From: Bacteroidota bacterium
GTDB lineage: Bacteria; Bacteroidota; Bacteroidia; Chitinophagales; Chitinophagaceae
Length of the DNA: 15,216 bases
Assembly (NCBI GenBank): GCA_023433755.1
Contig: JAEYUA010000114.1
Span: forward strand, 1-15,216
Direction: 5' to 3'
The position numbers were made by a program, and so were the translations under genes. The notes beneath the pieces were generated by a model. The model searched no databases. It worked only from the letters and a program-made list of their open reading frames with translations, and had not been told where the DNA came from. Position 1 is the first letter of the stretch; each line of letters begins with the position of its first letter. This document shows positions 6,060-13,646 of the stretch, one piece after another.

Positions 6060-7781
6060 TTATTCAAACTTTCTCGCCAGCACGACCACCATCTTATACC
6101 CTTTTTTCTTTCCCTGCAGGTTGAAAATTTCTGCATGGATGATATAGTTTCCTGGAGGCAGCTTTTGTTTTTTATCATCCAGTCCATCCCAGTTCCAGTG
6201 ACCCTTTAGTCCCATTAACCCGCTTCTCACCAATGAACGGACTGGCCTTGCCTGTACATCAAAGACCGTGATATTGGCTATATAACCGGGATCCTGTACC
6301 TGGTAAATAATGGAAGCCAGGTCTTCATACCCGTCATTATCGGGCGAAAATAATTTCGGCATCACTTCTAATACTGCGCCATTGCTTTGGCCTGTTGACT
6401 GCTGTGAATTTTTATAACCCGGGGTGGCATAACCAATAGTGGAGGATGCCGAATGCCAGTTGCCCGGATCATCAGATCCTGATGATGCATTCAGTCTTTC
6501 TAGTGAAATGCCTTCTGCATTGCTGATCAAAGCAAAATGCCATTTTTCCGAATAGGTCACTTCATCAATCACCGCTCCCTGGCTGCCGGTGATCACCACC
6601 GTTCCCTTATCATCGGGATAAGAGGGCATGGAGGTTTTCTTGATCAACCTTCGCGGTTCGGGCACCAGGTATTGCGATTGCACGATCACCGGGTTTGTAG
6701 TTAGCGCGAGATATTCACCAGGGAAAATATAAAAGGGCTGTTCACTGCATTTGACTGCATTGGCAACCTGTCCGGATGCATTTTTATTGGCAATGAAGAG
6801 AGAGGAAACATCAAGGACTTTCTGGCTGTTATTATACAATTCCACAAAATCAACCCCGTTCTCCTTTGGATTGAAAAGGATTTCATTGATCACGATATCT
6901 TTTTTTTCGACCATTGATGGCCTCCCGGTTTTTATTTCATTGAAACCTCCCACCACATTCTGGCTGCAGTCTTTCACTCCCTGCACCATCAAACGGTAGA
7001 TCTTCCCGGTATCCAAAGGTTTGGAAAGACCTAATAAAACAGCCTGGAACAGGGGATCCTGTGGGGCAGAGCTGAGCACCTGTATCCCTTCAGTTAGATT
7101 GAAACGCGAAGGATCTGAAGCTGAAAGACTGTCCAGCGGTTCATCAAAATATACCAGGACGCTGCTGCTGTCCATTGAAATGGCATGAAGCAGTTGCGGT
7201 GGTTGTTCATCCTTGACCACATCCTTGACTGAATTGGGCTGACCCGGTGTGCCGCCGGAAGGATGAATGCTTGCTCCCCAGTTCAGCATTCCTGCGCAGG
7301 GATTATTCGTGTCCATCATTTCGAGCGACCATCCTCCATCTTTTTTTATAGCATTCTGGTACCAGGAGGAAGAGTAGGCAACTGCGTGAATATTCTTTCC
7401 CTGTGCCGACCTCAGGCTGATGATGTCACCTTCATTATCAAGAGAAGGAAAAGAGGACACACCGACCGTTCTTCCAAAAACAGAAAAATGAGCGACCTGG
7501 CTGTTGGCACAAATGATGAGGATACTGTCTGGTAATAAAACCACACTGGTATTGATGGTAGTGGTAGCGGAAGCATCCGAGATTTTCCAGCCGTTAAGGC
7601 TGATGCTCTTTGAGGAAATATTTTTGATCTCAATGTATTCCGCATTGGGCAATCCAACAGCGGGAGACGGGTCAGCCATGATCTCCGTAATCAGCACATC
7701 AAATCTTACCGCAGGTTGCGCAGCCAGCCTTTGCAGGGGAGCCAGCACAAACAAGAACAGGATTTTCAACCATTGCTTCAT
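6060..7781 (-). CDS. Secreted lamin-tail-domain surface protein
   Basis: This 573-residue exported protein has a signal peptide at 1-21 (MKQWLKILFLFVLAP...LAAQ). Two lamin-tail-like beta domains are visible, at about 27-180 (VLITEIMADPSP, EYIEIKN, GWKISD) and 293-456 (IVINEILFNP, DFVELYN). Both contain the recurrent NEI/TEI-xx-P, ExIEL/EYIEI and late W-GxxTPG features. Between them, about 193-290 looks like an Ig-like domain (SSVLVYFDEPLD). The C-terminus (470-570) has FSPDNDGYED, ITVFDVQARPVRSL and WDGLDDKKQKLPPGNYI, a FlgD-Ig-like or gliding-motility-type C-terminal domain like those of type IX secretion cargo. The role is probably extracellular or at the cell surface. Enzyme function is not apparent; in other bacteria such domains accompany nucleases or structural surface proteins. 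Confidence 0.85.
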   Translation of the reverse strand: MKQWLKILFLFVLAPLQRLAAQPAVRFDVLITEIMADPSPAVGLPNAEYIEIKNISSKSISLNGWKISDASATTTINTSVVLLPDSILIICANSQVAHFSVFGRTVGVSSFPSLDNEGDIISLRSAQGKNIHAVAYSSSWYQNAIKKDGGWSLEMMDTNNPCAGMLNWGASIHPSGGTPGQPNSVKDVVKDEQPPQLLHAISMDSSSVLVYFDEPLDSLSASDPSRFNLTEGIQVLSSAPQDPLFQAVLLGLSKPLDTGKIYRLMVQGVKDCSQNVVGGFNEIKTGRPSMVEKKDIVINEILFNPKENGVDFVELYNNSQKVLDVSSLFIANKNASGQVANAVKCSEQPFYIFPGEYLALTTNPVIVQSQYLVPEPRRLIKKTSMPSYPDDKGTVVITGSQGAVIDEVTYSEKWHFALISNAEGISLERLNASSGSDDPGNWHSASSTIGYATPGYKNSQQSTGQSNGAVLEVMPKLFSPDNDGYEDLASIIYQVQDPGYIANITVFDVQARPVRSLVRSGLMGLKGHWNWDGLDDKKQKLPPGNYIIHAEIFNLQGKKKGYKMVVVLARKFE

Positions 7782-7925
7782 TCTCCGAAGCTAAAATGCA
7801 CCCCTTCCAATACCATGTGAAAAACACCATTCAATTTGGAGAAAAAAACTTTTCAGCCTACATTCGTCGGGCAATGCAAAAATCAAAACATACTAAACGT
7901 AACAAGAAACATTTCCGGTTGAAAG

Positions 7926-7984
7926 GAGGTTTGTAACGTTGTATGTCCATATAATTACAAGCCCTCATCAGAGGGCTTTTTTTT
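7926..7984 (+). promoter_or_regulatory. Candidate transcription-attenuator leader of asd
   Basis: Two mutually exclusive helices can be drawn. One pairs GAGGTTTGTAA (7926-7936) with TTACAAGCCCTC (7955-7966) in 11 pairs, including one G-U and one bulged C, around an 18-nt loop. The other is the terminator hairpin at 7960-7977, which uses the same GCCCTC strand. The loop contains a three-codon frame ATG-TCC-ATA-TAA (7943-7954), and AAAGGAGG (7922-7929), a strong Shine-Dalgarno-like block unusual for Bacteroidota, lies inside the first helix. Forming the first helix would prevent termination and allow reading into asd 32 nt later. No known riboswitch fold was recognised, and the control function is inference. 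Confidence 0.4.
7960..7984 (+). terminator. Intrinsic terminator upstream of asd
   Basis: AGCCCTC (7960-7966), loop ATCA, GAGGGCT (7971-7977), then seven further T residues form a textbook rho-independent terminator for plus-strand transcripts. No plus-strand gene ends nearby: the closest upstream, the kinase, ends at 5863, and the intervening gene is on the other strand. It therefore terminates either a short untranslated RNA or the asd leader itself. Confidence 0.85.
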
Positions 7985-8016
7985 GGCCTGTTTAAAACAA
8001 AATAAAAATTGAAACA

Positions 8017-9027
8017 ATGAAAGTTGCAGTTGTTGGCGCCACCGGTCTTGTAGGAACAAAGATGTTGCAGGTGCTGGAAGAAAGGAATTTTCCTGTTGAT
8101 GAACTGATTCCCGTTGCCTCTGAAAGGTCAGTGGGTAAGGAAGTGGAGTATAAAGGAAAAAAATACAAAGTGGTAAGCATGGAAGATGCCATAGCTGCCC
8201 GGCCGGCCGTAGCGCTGTTTTCGGCGGGTGGTTCCACTTCACAGGAATGGGCACCGAAATTCGCAGAAGCAGGCATTACAGTGATCGATAACTCATCTGC
8301 CTGGCGCATGGATCCTTCCAAACCGCTTGTAGTACCTGAAGTGAATGCGGAGGTGCTGAAACAGGACGACAGGATCATTGCCAATCCCAATTGTTCTACC
8401 ATACAAATGGTAGTGGCCCTGCAGCCGCTTCATAAAAAATATAAGATCAAAAGAGTGATCGTATCCACTTACCAGAGTGTGACCGGAACCGGCAAGAAGG
8501 CGGTGGACCAGTTGAATGGAGAAAGGGGTAAGGCATTGAAAGCTGCTGCCGGTGAATATCCCATGGCTTATAAATACCAGATCGACCTGAACGTAATCCC
8601 GCAGATTGATGTGTTCCTTGAAAATGGATATACCAAGGAAGAAATGAAAATGGTGAACGAAACCAAAAAGATCATGGGCGATGAGCAGATCCGTGTGACA
8701 GCCACAACGGTGCGCATACCTGTTGTAGGCGGACATAGTGAAAGTGTGAACGTGGAATTTGAAAATGAATTTGATTTGGAAGAGGTAAAACAATTATTAA
8801 GCGATGCGCCAGGTGTGGTGGTGCAGGACGATCCCGCGCAGCAGTTTTATCCCATGCCTTTATGGGCACATGAGAAAGACGAAGTGTTTGTGGGAAGACT
8901 CCGAAGGGATGAAACCCAGCCAAAAACTTTGAACATGTGGATCGTGAGTGATAATCTTCGTAAAGGCGCAGCTACCAATGCGGTGCAGATAGCGGAATAT
9001 CTTGCATCGAAGAAACTTTTAAAATGA
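8017..9027 (+). CDS. asd: Aspartate-semialdehyde dehydrogenase
   Basis: Asd reduces L-4-aspartyl phosphate to L-aspartate 4-semialdehyde with NADPH in the cytoplasm, the branch step toward lysine/diaminopimelate, threonine and methionine. The 336-residue length fits the family. Visible features are the NADP-binding GATGLVG (7-13), the catalytic cysteine C126 in ANPNCSTIQ, the substrate-binding R233 and catalytic H240 in RIPVVGGHSE, and the C-terminal SDNLRKGAATNA (311-322). All key residues are present. The start at 8017 gives the standard MKVAVVGATG N-terminus. The gene is single, with a terminator hairpin ending 32 bp before the start codon and a hairpin terminator region after the stop. 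Confidence 0.97.
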   Translation: MKVAVVGATGLVGTKMLQVLEERNFPVDELIPVASERSVGKEVEYKGKKYKVVSMEDAIAARPAVALFSAGGSTSQEWAPKFAEAGITVIDNSSAWRMDPSKPLVVPEVNAEVLKQDDRIIANPNCSTIQMVVALQPLHKKYKIKRVIVSTYQSVTGTGKKAVDQLNGERGKALKAAAGEYPMAYKYQIDLNVIPQIDVFLENGYTKEEMKMVNETKKIMGDEQIRVTATTVRIPVVGGHSESVNVEFENEFDLEEVKQLLSDAPGVVVQDDPAQQFYPMPLWAHEKDEVFVGRLRRDETQPKTLNMWIVSDNLRKGAATNAVQIAEYLASKKLLK

Positions 9028-9045
9028 TTTTTCGCGGCCGGTAAA

Positions 9046-9081
9046 GGCCAATAGCTATTAGCCATTGGCCATTGGCTTTTT
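9046..9081. terminator. Hairpin terminator between convergent asd and lipoprotein genes
   Basis: GGCCAAT (9046-9052) pairs with ATTGGCC (9064-9070). Alternatively, GCCAATAGC pairs with the second of two tandem GCCATTGGC units (ending at 9076), which is followed by TTTTT. The tandem ATTGGCC/ATTGGC motif and the central palindrome AATAGCTATT (9050-9059) allow several folds. The site serves asd on the plus strand; the minus side has only a short T-run. It touches the stop codon of the opposing gene. Confidence 0.6.
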
Positions 9082-9772
9082 ACCTCTTTCTCCGGTAAGG
9101 AAAATTTCTCCCGAAATTATCCGTGATATTATCGATCACTTCTTCTGAAGGACGGTTATAATCAGCCGTTCCTTTATAATAATTATTCCAGAGCGTCTGG
9201 TTATTGCTGACCACATTACAGGAAACAAGGATGTCATGAGTTTTAGCCGACACATTTGGAACAGGTATCCTGGCCGTTTGCCCGATTTGCCTGATTACCT
9301 GCCTCCCCATGGATACACCCATTGAGGCAAGATCGCTCATATACCTTTTCTTTTGCACCCGCATACGAACAACAGCATCCACTTCCAGGAGTTCAGCGAG
9401 CATTTTATCATCTGAAGTCCATGATTGCTTCACCGAGATGCCTTTGTCTTCCAGTTTTCTCAGCGTGGTGCTGATATCCTGTACTGTTACATAGGTTGTA
9501 TAGGTCCTTGTGTTCGCGTACTTAAGAATCCCGTTGAAAAGCGAGTGCTGGAATGCCCTGCTTTCAGATTCTTCTATGCGCTGAATATCTTCAGTGGTTA
9601 GATTTTTTGGCTGCACACCCGTATAGATCATTTCTGCTGGCAGGATGGCAATCCTCCTGTGGTGGAGTGATTGTTGTTCAAATGCACTGGAGGTATACGT
9701 TTTCCTGGAACAGGCTGCAAAAAATAAAATGGTAAGCGCGGCCAGGGTCAACAGGGGTAGATTTGTTTTCAT
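9080..9772 (-). CDS. Putative lipoprotein of unknown function
   Basis: This 230-residue protein has a type II signal: MKTNLPLLTLAALTILFFAAC, with lipidated C21 after FAA. I chose the ATG at 9772 because it starts the signal peptide; the frame runs 16 codons further upstream without signal features. The mature part has an RRIAILPAEM strand at about 38-47 and a DAVVRMRV strand, a pattern seen in periplasmic lipoproteins that resemble the CsgG/GNA1162-type alpha/beta fold (RIAVLP... and later ADAVV...). That fold assignment is only a suggestion. The C-terminus is basic (NFPYRRKR). It lies on the same strand as the patatin gene, 101 bp downstream of it, so co-transcription is possible but not shown. 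Confidence 0.8.
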   Translation of the reverse strand: MKTNLPLLTLAALTILFFAACSRKTYTSSAFEQQSLHHRRIAILPAEMIYTGVQPKNLTTEDIQRIEESESRAFQHSLFNGILKYANTRTYTTYVTVQDISTTLRKLEDKGISVKQSWTSDDKMLAELLEVDAVVRMRVQKKRYMSDLASMGVSMGRQVIRQIGQTARIPVPNVSAKTHDILVSCNVVSNNQTLWNNYYKGTADYNRPSEEVIDNITDNFGRNFPYRRKR

Positions 9773-9845
9773 AGCAGGCAGATTGTACAACAACGTTAAT
9801 GAACAAACGCAAAAAATCATAGCGTCTTAACAATTCGTAAAGTTG

Positions 9846-9862
9846 TGGAATTGCCAATTCCA
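9846..9862. promoter_or_regulatory. Perfect 7-bp inverted repeat upstream of the lipoprotein gene
   Basis: TGGAATT (9846-9852), spacer GCC, AATTCCA (9856-9862). It lies 11 bp beyond the patatin stop codon and about 74-90 bp upstream of the lipoprotein start. There is no T-run, so an operator or weak 3'-end hairpin is more likely than a terminator. Its role is unknown. Confidence 0.35.
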
Positions 9863-9873
9863 GGCTAATTACT

Positions 9874-10893
9874 TTATAACCTGTTGGTAAGGAAAAGATT
9901 AGTTGCCTTGCTGCCATTGTCTTCCAGCAAACTTATTTCTGCCATTGATAGTTTCCTGATCCTGGGAGCAATGGTGCCGTCACTGATGGATATGGTTCTT
10001 TGCCAGTCGGATGGTCCCAGTTCCTGGCGGTTCAGGGTTTCAATTACCAGGTTGTAAAATGCGCTGAAATATTCTTTCAGATCATTGACAGGCATGGGTG
10101 CAAGCCCCTTGCCTTCCGCGTCATTCCTGATCTGTTCGTCGCGATCAATCCTGAAACCAAGTGTATTTGGATTGATGAGGAAACGGTTGGGAGAGGAAGG
10201 ATCTACATATCGCGTGCTGTCAAAAATGCGAATCGGAAAATTGGAAACCATTCCTCCGTCAACCATAATGTCAAGGCCTTTTTTATTTTTCGGGCGTTTA
10301 ACGGTCTTTCCTTTATCGTTAATAAAGACCGCTTCAAAATACAAAGGAATGCTCATGGATATTCTTACAGCATCCTTCACCTTCATTTCGGGATAGGTAT
10401 GATGCGAAAAAACCACGAGTGCCTGTTTATTGAGACAGGTACCTGTTACATATAATTCTTTGAAACCTTTTTTCTTCATTTGCTCAAAGCTGATATCAGC
10501 ATCTCCTGTTTTCTTCTTCACCAGAGCGGCAATCCATTTGTCAAACTTTCCACTCCGGTACCATCCATAAAATTTTTGCATACGGCTGATGCCACCCAGG
10601 AAAAAGAACCGCCCATCATTGAATTTTCTGAATGAGGTACTGTGAATGATTGATGTAATTTCTTCTGATGTGTAGCCAAGGGATAATAATAATGCGGTAA
10701 TGGCTCCCGCGCTGGTACCGCCTACCCTTTGTACGTTCTTCAGCAGATCATTTTTCTCCAGTTCCCTGATGGCTCCTGAATAGGCAAGCCCGCGGATGCC
10801 GGCTCCTTCAAATACCAGGTTTTGTATGGAAGGCTGCTGGCCCTGTACAAAACAGGTGCTAAGCAATGTTATGATGAGCAGGAAAGATCTCAT
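9874..10893 (-). CDS. Patatin-like phospholipase, exported
   Basis: This 339-residue acyl hydrolase belongs to the patatin family. A signal peptide occupies about 1-18 (MRSFLLIITLLSTCFVQGQ), pointing to a periplasmic or outer-envelope location. The oxyanion-hole loop is GAGIRG (30-35), the nucleophile S61 lies in GTSAG (59-63), and the catalytic D212 lies in DGG (212-214). The Ser-Asp dyad is therefore complete. The IPLYFEAV segment before the Asp and SNFPI after it are typical. Likely substrates are phospholipids or other acyl esters. The start codon overlaps the stop codon of the DUF2461 gene (ATGA at 10890-10893), so the two are probably translated together. An alternative lipoprotein reading of C14 (LSTC) is weak. 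Confidence 0.92.
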   Translation of the reverse strand: MRSFLLIITLLSTCFVQGQQPSIQNLVFEGAGIRGLAYSGAIRELEKNDLLKNVQRVGGTSAGAITALLLSLGYTSEEITSIIHSTSFRKFNDGRFFFLGGISRMQKFYGWYRSGKFDKWIAALVKKKTGDADISFEQMKKKGFKELYVTGTCLNKQALVVFSHHTYPEMKVKDAVRISMSIPLYFEAVFINDKGKTVKRPKNKKGLDIMVDGGMVSNFPIRIFDSTRYVDPSSPNRFLINPNTLGFRIDRDEQIRNDAEGKGLAPMPVNDLKEYFSAFYNLVIETLNRQELGPSDWQRTISISDGTIAPRIRKLSMAEISLLEDNGSKATNLFLTNRL

Positions 10894-11561
10894 TCGTTTT
10901 CCAATGCACGGTTCATAAAATCAAGTAAAGGTTTCAATGCCTTGTAAGTTTCAATGGTCTTTTTATGCAGTCCTGATTTCAACAGGTCCTCATCAGCAAC
11001 AGTTGTTTCTGCGATCAGGCTTTTAAGTTTCAGGTAGGCCGCAGCCGGGTTGTCTTTTTCATAACCCTTGGGCATGGTGCTCAGGCTCACCTCGCCAGTC
11101 CTGAATAAATCACCATAAACTTTTTTGAATGCTTTGGAACCAATGATGCCTTTGAATTCATCCCAGTTATAATCAATTTCCTGCCTGATCTTTTTGAGGT
11201 CAGCGGCTTCCGGCATCCATAGTCCGCCGCCAATAAAACTTTGCCCGGGCTCCAGGTGAAAATAATACCCGGCGAACACAGATTTTTTGCCGCCTCTTTT
11301 GATGCTCGCGCCAAAATTTTCCTTGTAAGGCCTTTTATCCTTCGAGAAACGGATATCGCGGTTCATCCGGAAGAGACAGTCTTTGGCACCCAGGCCGGTG
11401 ATGGTAGTATCAAATCTCTGGAGGTCCTCAATCACCAGTTGAATGAAATTGGAAAAGTCGATCCTGGCAGCCTCGTATTTGGAACGGTTGGCATCGAACC
11501 AGGCTTTGTTATTGTTTTTTTTGAGGCTTTTTAAAAAGCTCAGGGTCTGCGGTTCAAGCAT
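10890..11561 (-). CDS. DUF2461 domain protein
   Basis: This 223-residue cytoplasmic protein matches the DUF2461 (TIGR02453-like) family along its whole length. Characteristic blocks are NNNKAWFDANR (16-26), FRMNRDIRFSKDKRPYK (64-80), GYYFHLEPG (98-106) and GGGLW (111-115). The family is widespread in Bacteroidota and Actinobacteria and has no established function that I know. No signal peptide or membrane segment is seen. It is the first gene of a two-gene operon with the patatin-like phospholipase, joined by a 4-bp ATGA overlap. It is divergent from the small membrane-protein operon starting at 11690. Confidence 0.9.
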   Translation of the reverse strand: MLEPQTLSFLKSLKKNNNKAWFDANRSKYEAARIDFSNFIQLVIEDLQRFDTTITGLGAKDCLFRMNRDIRFSKDKRPYKENFGASIKRGGKKSVFAGYYFHLEPGQSFIGGGLWMPEAADLKKIRQEIDYNWDEFKGIIGSKAFKKVYGDLFRTGEVSLSTMPKGYEKDNPAAAYLKLKSLIAETTVADEDLLKSGLHKKTIETYKALKPLLDFMNRALENE

Positions 11562-11588
11562 GATTTGAAGTTAGGATGAAAATGTTTC

Positions 11589-11599
11589 CTGCCGGGCAG
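11589..11599. promoter_or_regulatory. Palindrome in the DUF2461/membrane-operon divergent region
   Basis: CTGCCGGGCAG is a perfect 5-bp inverted repeat around a single G, in the 128-bp gap between divergent starts at 11561 and 11690. It could be an operator for either operon. It is short enough to occur by chance. Confidence 0.25.
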
Positions 11600-11675
11600 T
11601 TAAAAAAACAATTTATACCGGTATTTTTCTCATGGATTTATTCCTTTCTTTTTTAGGCAGGCTTTTCGGTACAAC

Positions 11676-11683
11676 TATCTTTA
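11676..11683 (+). promoter_or_regulatory. Possible -7 element of the membrane-protein operon
   Basis: TATCTTTA matches seven of eight positions of TAnnTTTG (final G replaced), 6 bp upstream of the ATG at 11690. The closeness to the start suggests a very short leader, as for paaA. No convincing -33 element is seen. Confidence 0.25.
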
Positions 11684-11689
11684 CGCATA

Positions 11690-11962
11690 ATGAAAAAAAT
11701 AGCACCGGACAAATGGCGGCATTTTTACGCAGGCATCATACTTGGTGGAGTATTGCAGGCATTCATGTTTTTTGTGCTCAATAACAATATCATGTTATCC
11801 ATCCTGATCGCTTTTGCCGGTGTGGTTGCGGTAAGTTATGGGTTCGAGTTGTTCTCCAAGGTCACGGGCATGGGCCATCATGATGTGATGGATGCTGTTG
11901 CCAGCATTATTGGCGGTGTGGCAGGCATGGGATTGGTAATACTGGTACATCATTATTTATGA
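11690..11962 (+). CDS. Small VanZ/YfiM-like membrane protein
   Basis: This 90-residue protein has three predicted membrane segments (about 11-30, 34-55, 66-86). It carries the pattern DKWRHFYAG (6-14), then GFELFSK and GHHDVMDAVASIIGG. This follows the DKxxHF...GxxxE...D...D..A...G layout of VanZ-like and YfiM/DUF2279-like proteins. The family link is by motif only, and the function is unknown. The start at 11690 (MKKIAPDKWRH) is the only good one. Its stop overlaps the start of the YihY-family gene by four bases (ATGA), suggesting translational coupling and a shared envelope role. Confidence 0.8.
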   Translation: MKKIAPDKWRHFYAGIILGGVLQAFMFFVLNNNIMLSILIAFAGVVAVSYGFELFSKVTGMGHHDVMDAVASIIGGVAGMGLVILVHHYL

Positions 11963-12912
11963 ATAAGGGATTGATGAAGGAAACTAGAACACAAAAGATC
12001 ACTGGTTTTGCCAGCCTGTTTGTGCAGGCCTTCAGGGAATTGTTGAAAAATGATCCCCTCAGGATGGCCGGCGCCACAGCTTTCTTTACCACTTTCGCAC
12101 TTCCCCCAATACTTGTGATCCTGATCCAGGTATTCAGACTTGTTGTAGATCCTAAAACCATCAGGACAGAATTGTTCAAAAGTCTTTCTGATATTGTAGG
12201 AAAGGAAGCCGTTGAGCAGGTGGTTGATGTGCTGGTAGCCTTAAGGGGTCTCGCTCAAAACTGGTATATCACCATTGGAGGGTTTGTTTTTCTTTTGTTT
12301 GTGGCCACCACGCTTTTCAAAATCATAAGAAGCTCCATCAACCAGATCTGGAAGATCAGGGTTGTGCATAGGAGAAATGTATGGAAAAGTTTGCGCTCCA
12401 GGGTTCAGTCAATTCTTGTGATTCTTGTTGCCGGCGTACTCTTGATGGTTGGCATTGTAGCGGAAACAGTAAGGGTAGTTATCGGGAATTATATTTTTGA
12501 TTTTTCTCCACAGCTTTCAATCTATTTCAACAGCATCCTGCGTTATGTTGTTTCCATTATTGTTGTCACGCTCTGGTTTACGATTGTATTTCGCTATCTC
12601 ACAGATGGCCGGCCCTCATGGAAAGTTTCATTCGCAGGCGGAGTGGTAACGGCAATATTATTTTCCTTTGGAAAAATAGTTTTGCAATGGTTGTTGAGCT
12701 ACAGTAACCTGAATACGGTTTATGGTACATCCGCTTCTATTGTACTGCTGCTGTTGTTCGTATTTTATTCTGCCATGATACTTTATTACGGAGCGGCATT
12801 CACTAAAACATGGTCCCTTCACCAGGGCGACCCTATACGGCCTATGCATCATGCTATGCATTACCGCATTATTGAATCGGATGTGGAAGATGAGTCAAAT
12901 GATGGCAGGTGA
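11959..12912 (+). CDS. YihY/BrkB-family inner membrane protein
   Basis: This 317-residue polytopic membrane protein belongs to the YihY (formerly BrkB, 'ribonuclease BN') family. The family is not a nuclease, and its transport role is unproven. About six hydrophobic segments are visible: 40-62, 103-121, 151-172, 193-212, 223-245 and 258-281. Hallmarks are the amphipathic start (FRELLKNDPLRMAGATAFF) and the final YGTSASIVLLLLFVFYSA...YYGAAFTK segment, typical of the family. The C-terminal tail (285-317) is polar and acidic. It overlaps the preceding small membrane gene by ATGA and is followed 36 bp later by a small unknown gene on the same strand, forming a probable three-gene operon. A start at codon 6 (MKETR) is possible. 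Confidence 0.92.
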   Translation: MNKGLMKETRTQKITGFASLFVQAFRELLKNDPLRMAGATAFFTTFALPPILVILIQVFRLVVDPKTIRTELFKSLSDIVGKEAVEQVVDVLVALRGLAQNWYITIGGFVFLLFVATTLFKIIRSSINQIWKIRVVHRRNVWKSLRSRVQSILVILVAGVLLMVGIVAETVRVVIGNYIFDFSPQLSIYFNSILRYVVSIIVVTLWFTIVFRYLTDGRPSWKVSFAGGVVTAILFSFGKIVLQWLLSYSNLNTVYGTSASIVLLLLFVFYSAMILYYGAAFTKTWSLHQGDPIRPMHHAMHYRIIESDVEDESNDGR

Positions 12913-12948
12913 TCATTTCCCGTCAGAAGATTCAGTTACATTAGCGGC

Positions 12949-13425
12949 ATGAAGGCCGCATCGGTGAACGAGATTAAACAAAAACTGAAGGAGACAGATA
13001 AAAAAGAACTGGTTGAACTCTGCCTCAGGCTTTCACGTTTCAAAAAAGAAAATAAGGAACTGCTCACTTACCTGCTGTTTGAAGCCGATGACCTGCCGGC
13101 CTATATTGCCAGCGTGAATGAATACATTGATGAGTCCTACGCGGATATAAACACAAGCAATGTTTATTTCGCTAAAAAAACTTTGCGTAAGATTTTGCGC
13201 CATGCCAATAAATTTATCCGTTATACCGGGGATAAAAGAGCGGAAGTGGAAATCCTCATGCATTACCTCACCAATTTCAAAGGCCTTCGCATCGCCTGGC
13301 AAAAAAGCCCGGTACTGGTGAATCTTTACAATGGTCAGCTCAAAAAAATAGAAGCAGGCATTCATACCATGCATGAAGACCTGCAATGGGATTATCTAAA
13401 ATCCTTCGAACGACTCAAGGCATGA
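12949..13425 (+). CDS. Hypothetical cytoplasmic protein
   Basis: This 158-residue, charged, mostly helical protein has no signal peptide or membrane segment. It is lysine-rich at the start (EIKQKLKETDKKELVELCLRL) and has a middle segment KTLRKILRHANKFIRYTGDK. It faintly resembles the DUF6155-type proteins of Bacteroidota, but I would not assign it. The gap of 36 bp from the YihY-family stop and the shared strand suggest the same operon. A TACATTAG sequence just before the ATG is a poor -7 match. I do not recognise a function. Confidence 0.75.
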   Translation: MKAASVNEIKQKLKETDKKELVELCLRLSRFKKENKELLTYLLFEADDLPAYIASVNEYIDESYADINTSNVYFAKKTLRKILRHANKFIRYTGDKRAEVEILMHYLTNFKGLRIAWQKSPVLVNLYNGQLKKIEAGIHTMHEDLQWDYLKSFERLKA

Positions 13426-13548
13426 GTCTTCATTCTTTTCTTCTTTCAATTCATTACCTGTTCTGCGCAACTCAATGCATAACTGCTATGCCAAGGATTT
13501 GATTTATTCTTTTTTTACGCCCTGAAAATAATCCTGCCCTTTAAAAAT

Positions 13549-13564
13549 CCCTTTTTTGAGAGGG
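13549..13564. repeat. Weak hairpin resembling a degenerate intergenic repeat
   Basis: AAAAATCCCTTTTTTGAGAGGGGGAGAG carries CCCT...AGGG arms (13549-13552 and 13561-13564) and could act as a weak terminator for the preceding operon. The rest of the 221-bp gap (13426-13646) holds no gene or clear promoter. Confidence 0.25.
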
Positions 13565-13646
13565 GGAGAGGCTTAGTAATGCTTTCCCGGTTGCTCATGC
13601 CTTTCCGTTCCTGTGATCATTCATCCATACTTAACCAAACAGCATT

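Noticed and set aside
7922..7954. Real leader-peptide gene (Shine-Dalgarno plus ATG-TCC-ATA-TAA)
   Set aside because: Three codons without lysine, threonine or methionine enrichment and a 13-nt spacing are too weak to call a gene; it is noted only as part of the leader.
9773..9820. 16-codon upstream extension of the lipoprotein
   Set aside because: The lipoprotein signal starts at the ATG at 9772; the extension would place extra hydrophobic residues before it.
10000..10455. 151-residue open frame opposite the patatin gene
   Set aside because: It is antisense to a gene with complete catalytic motifs and has no features of its own.
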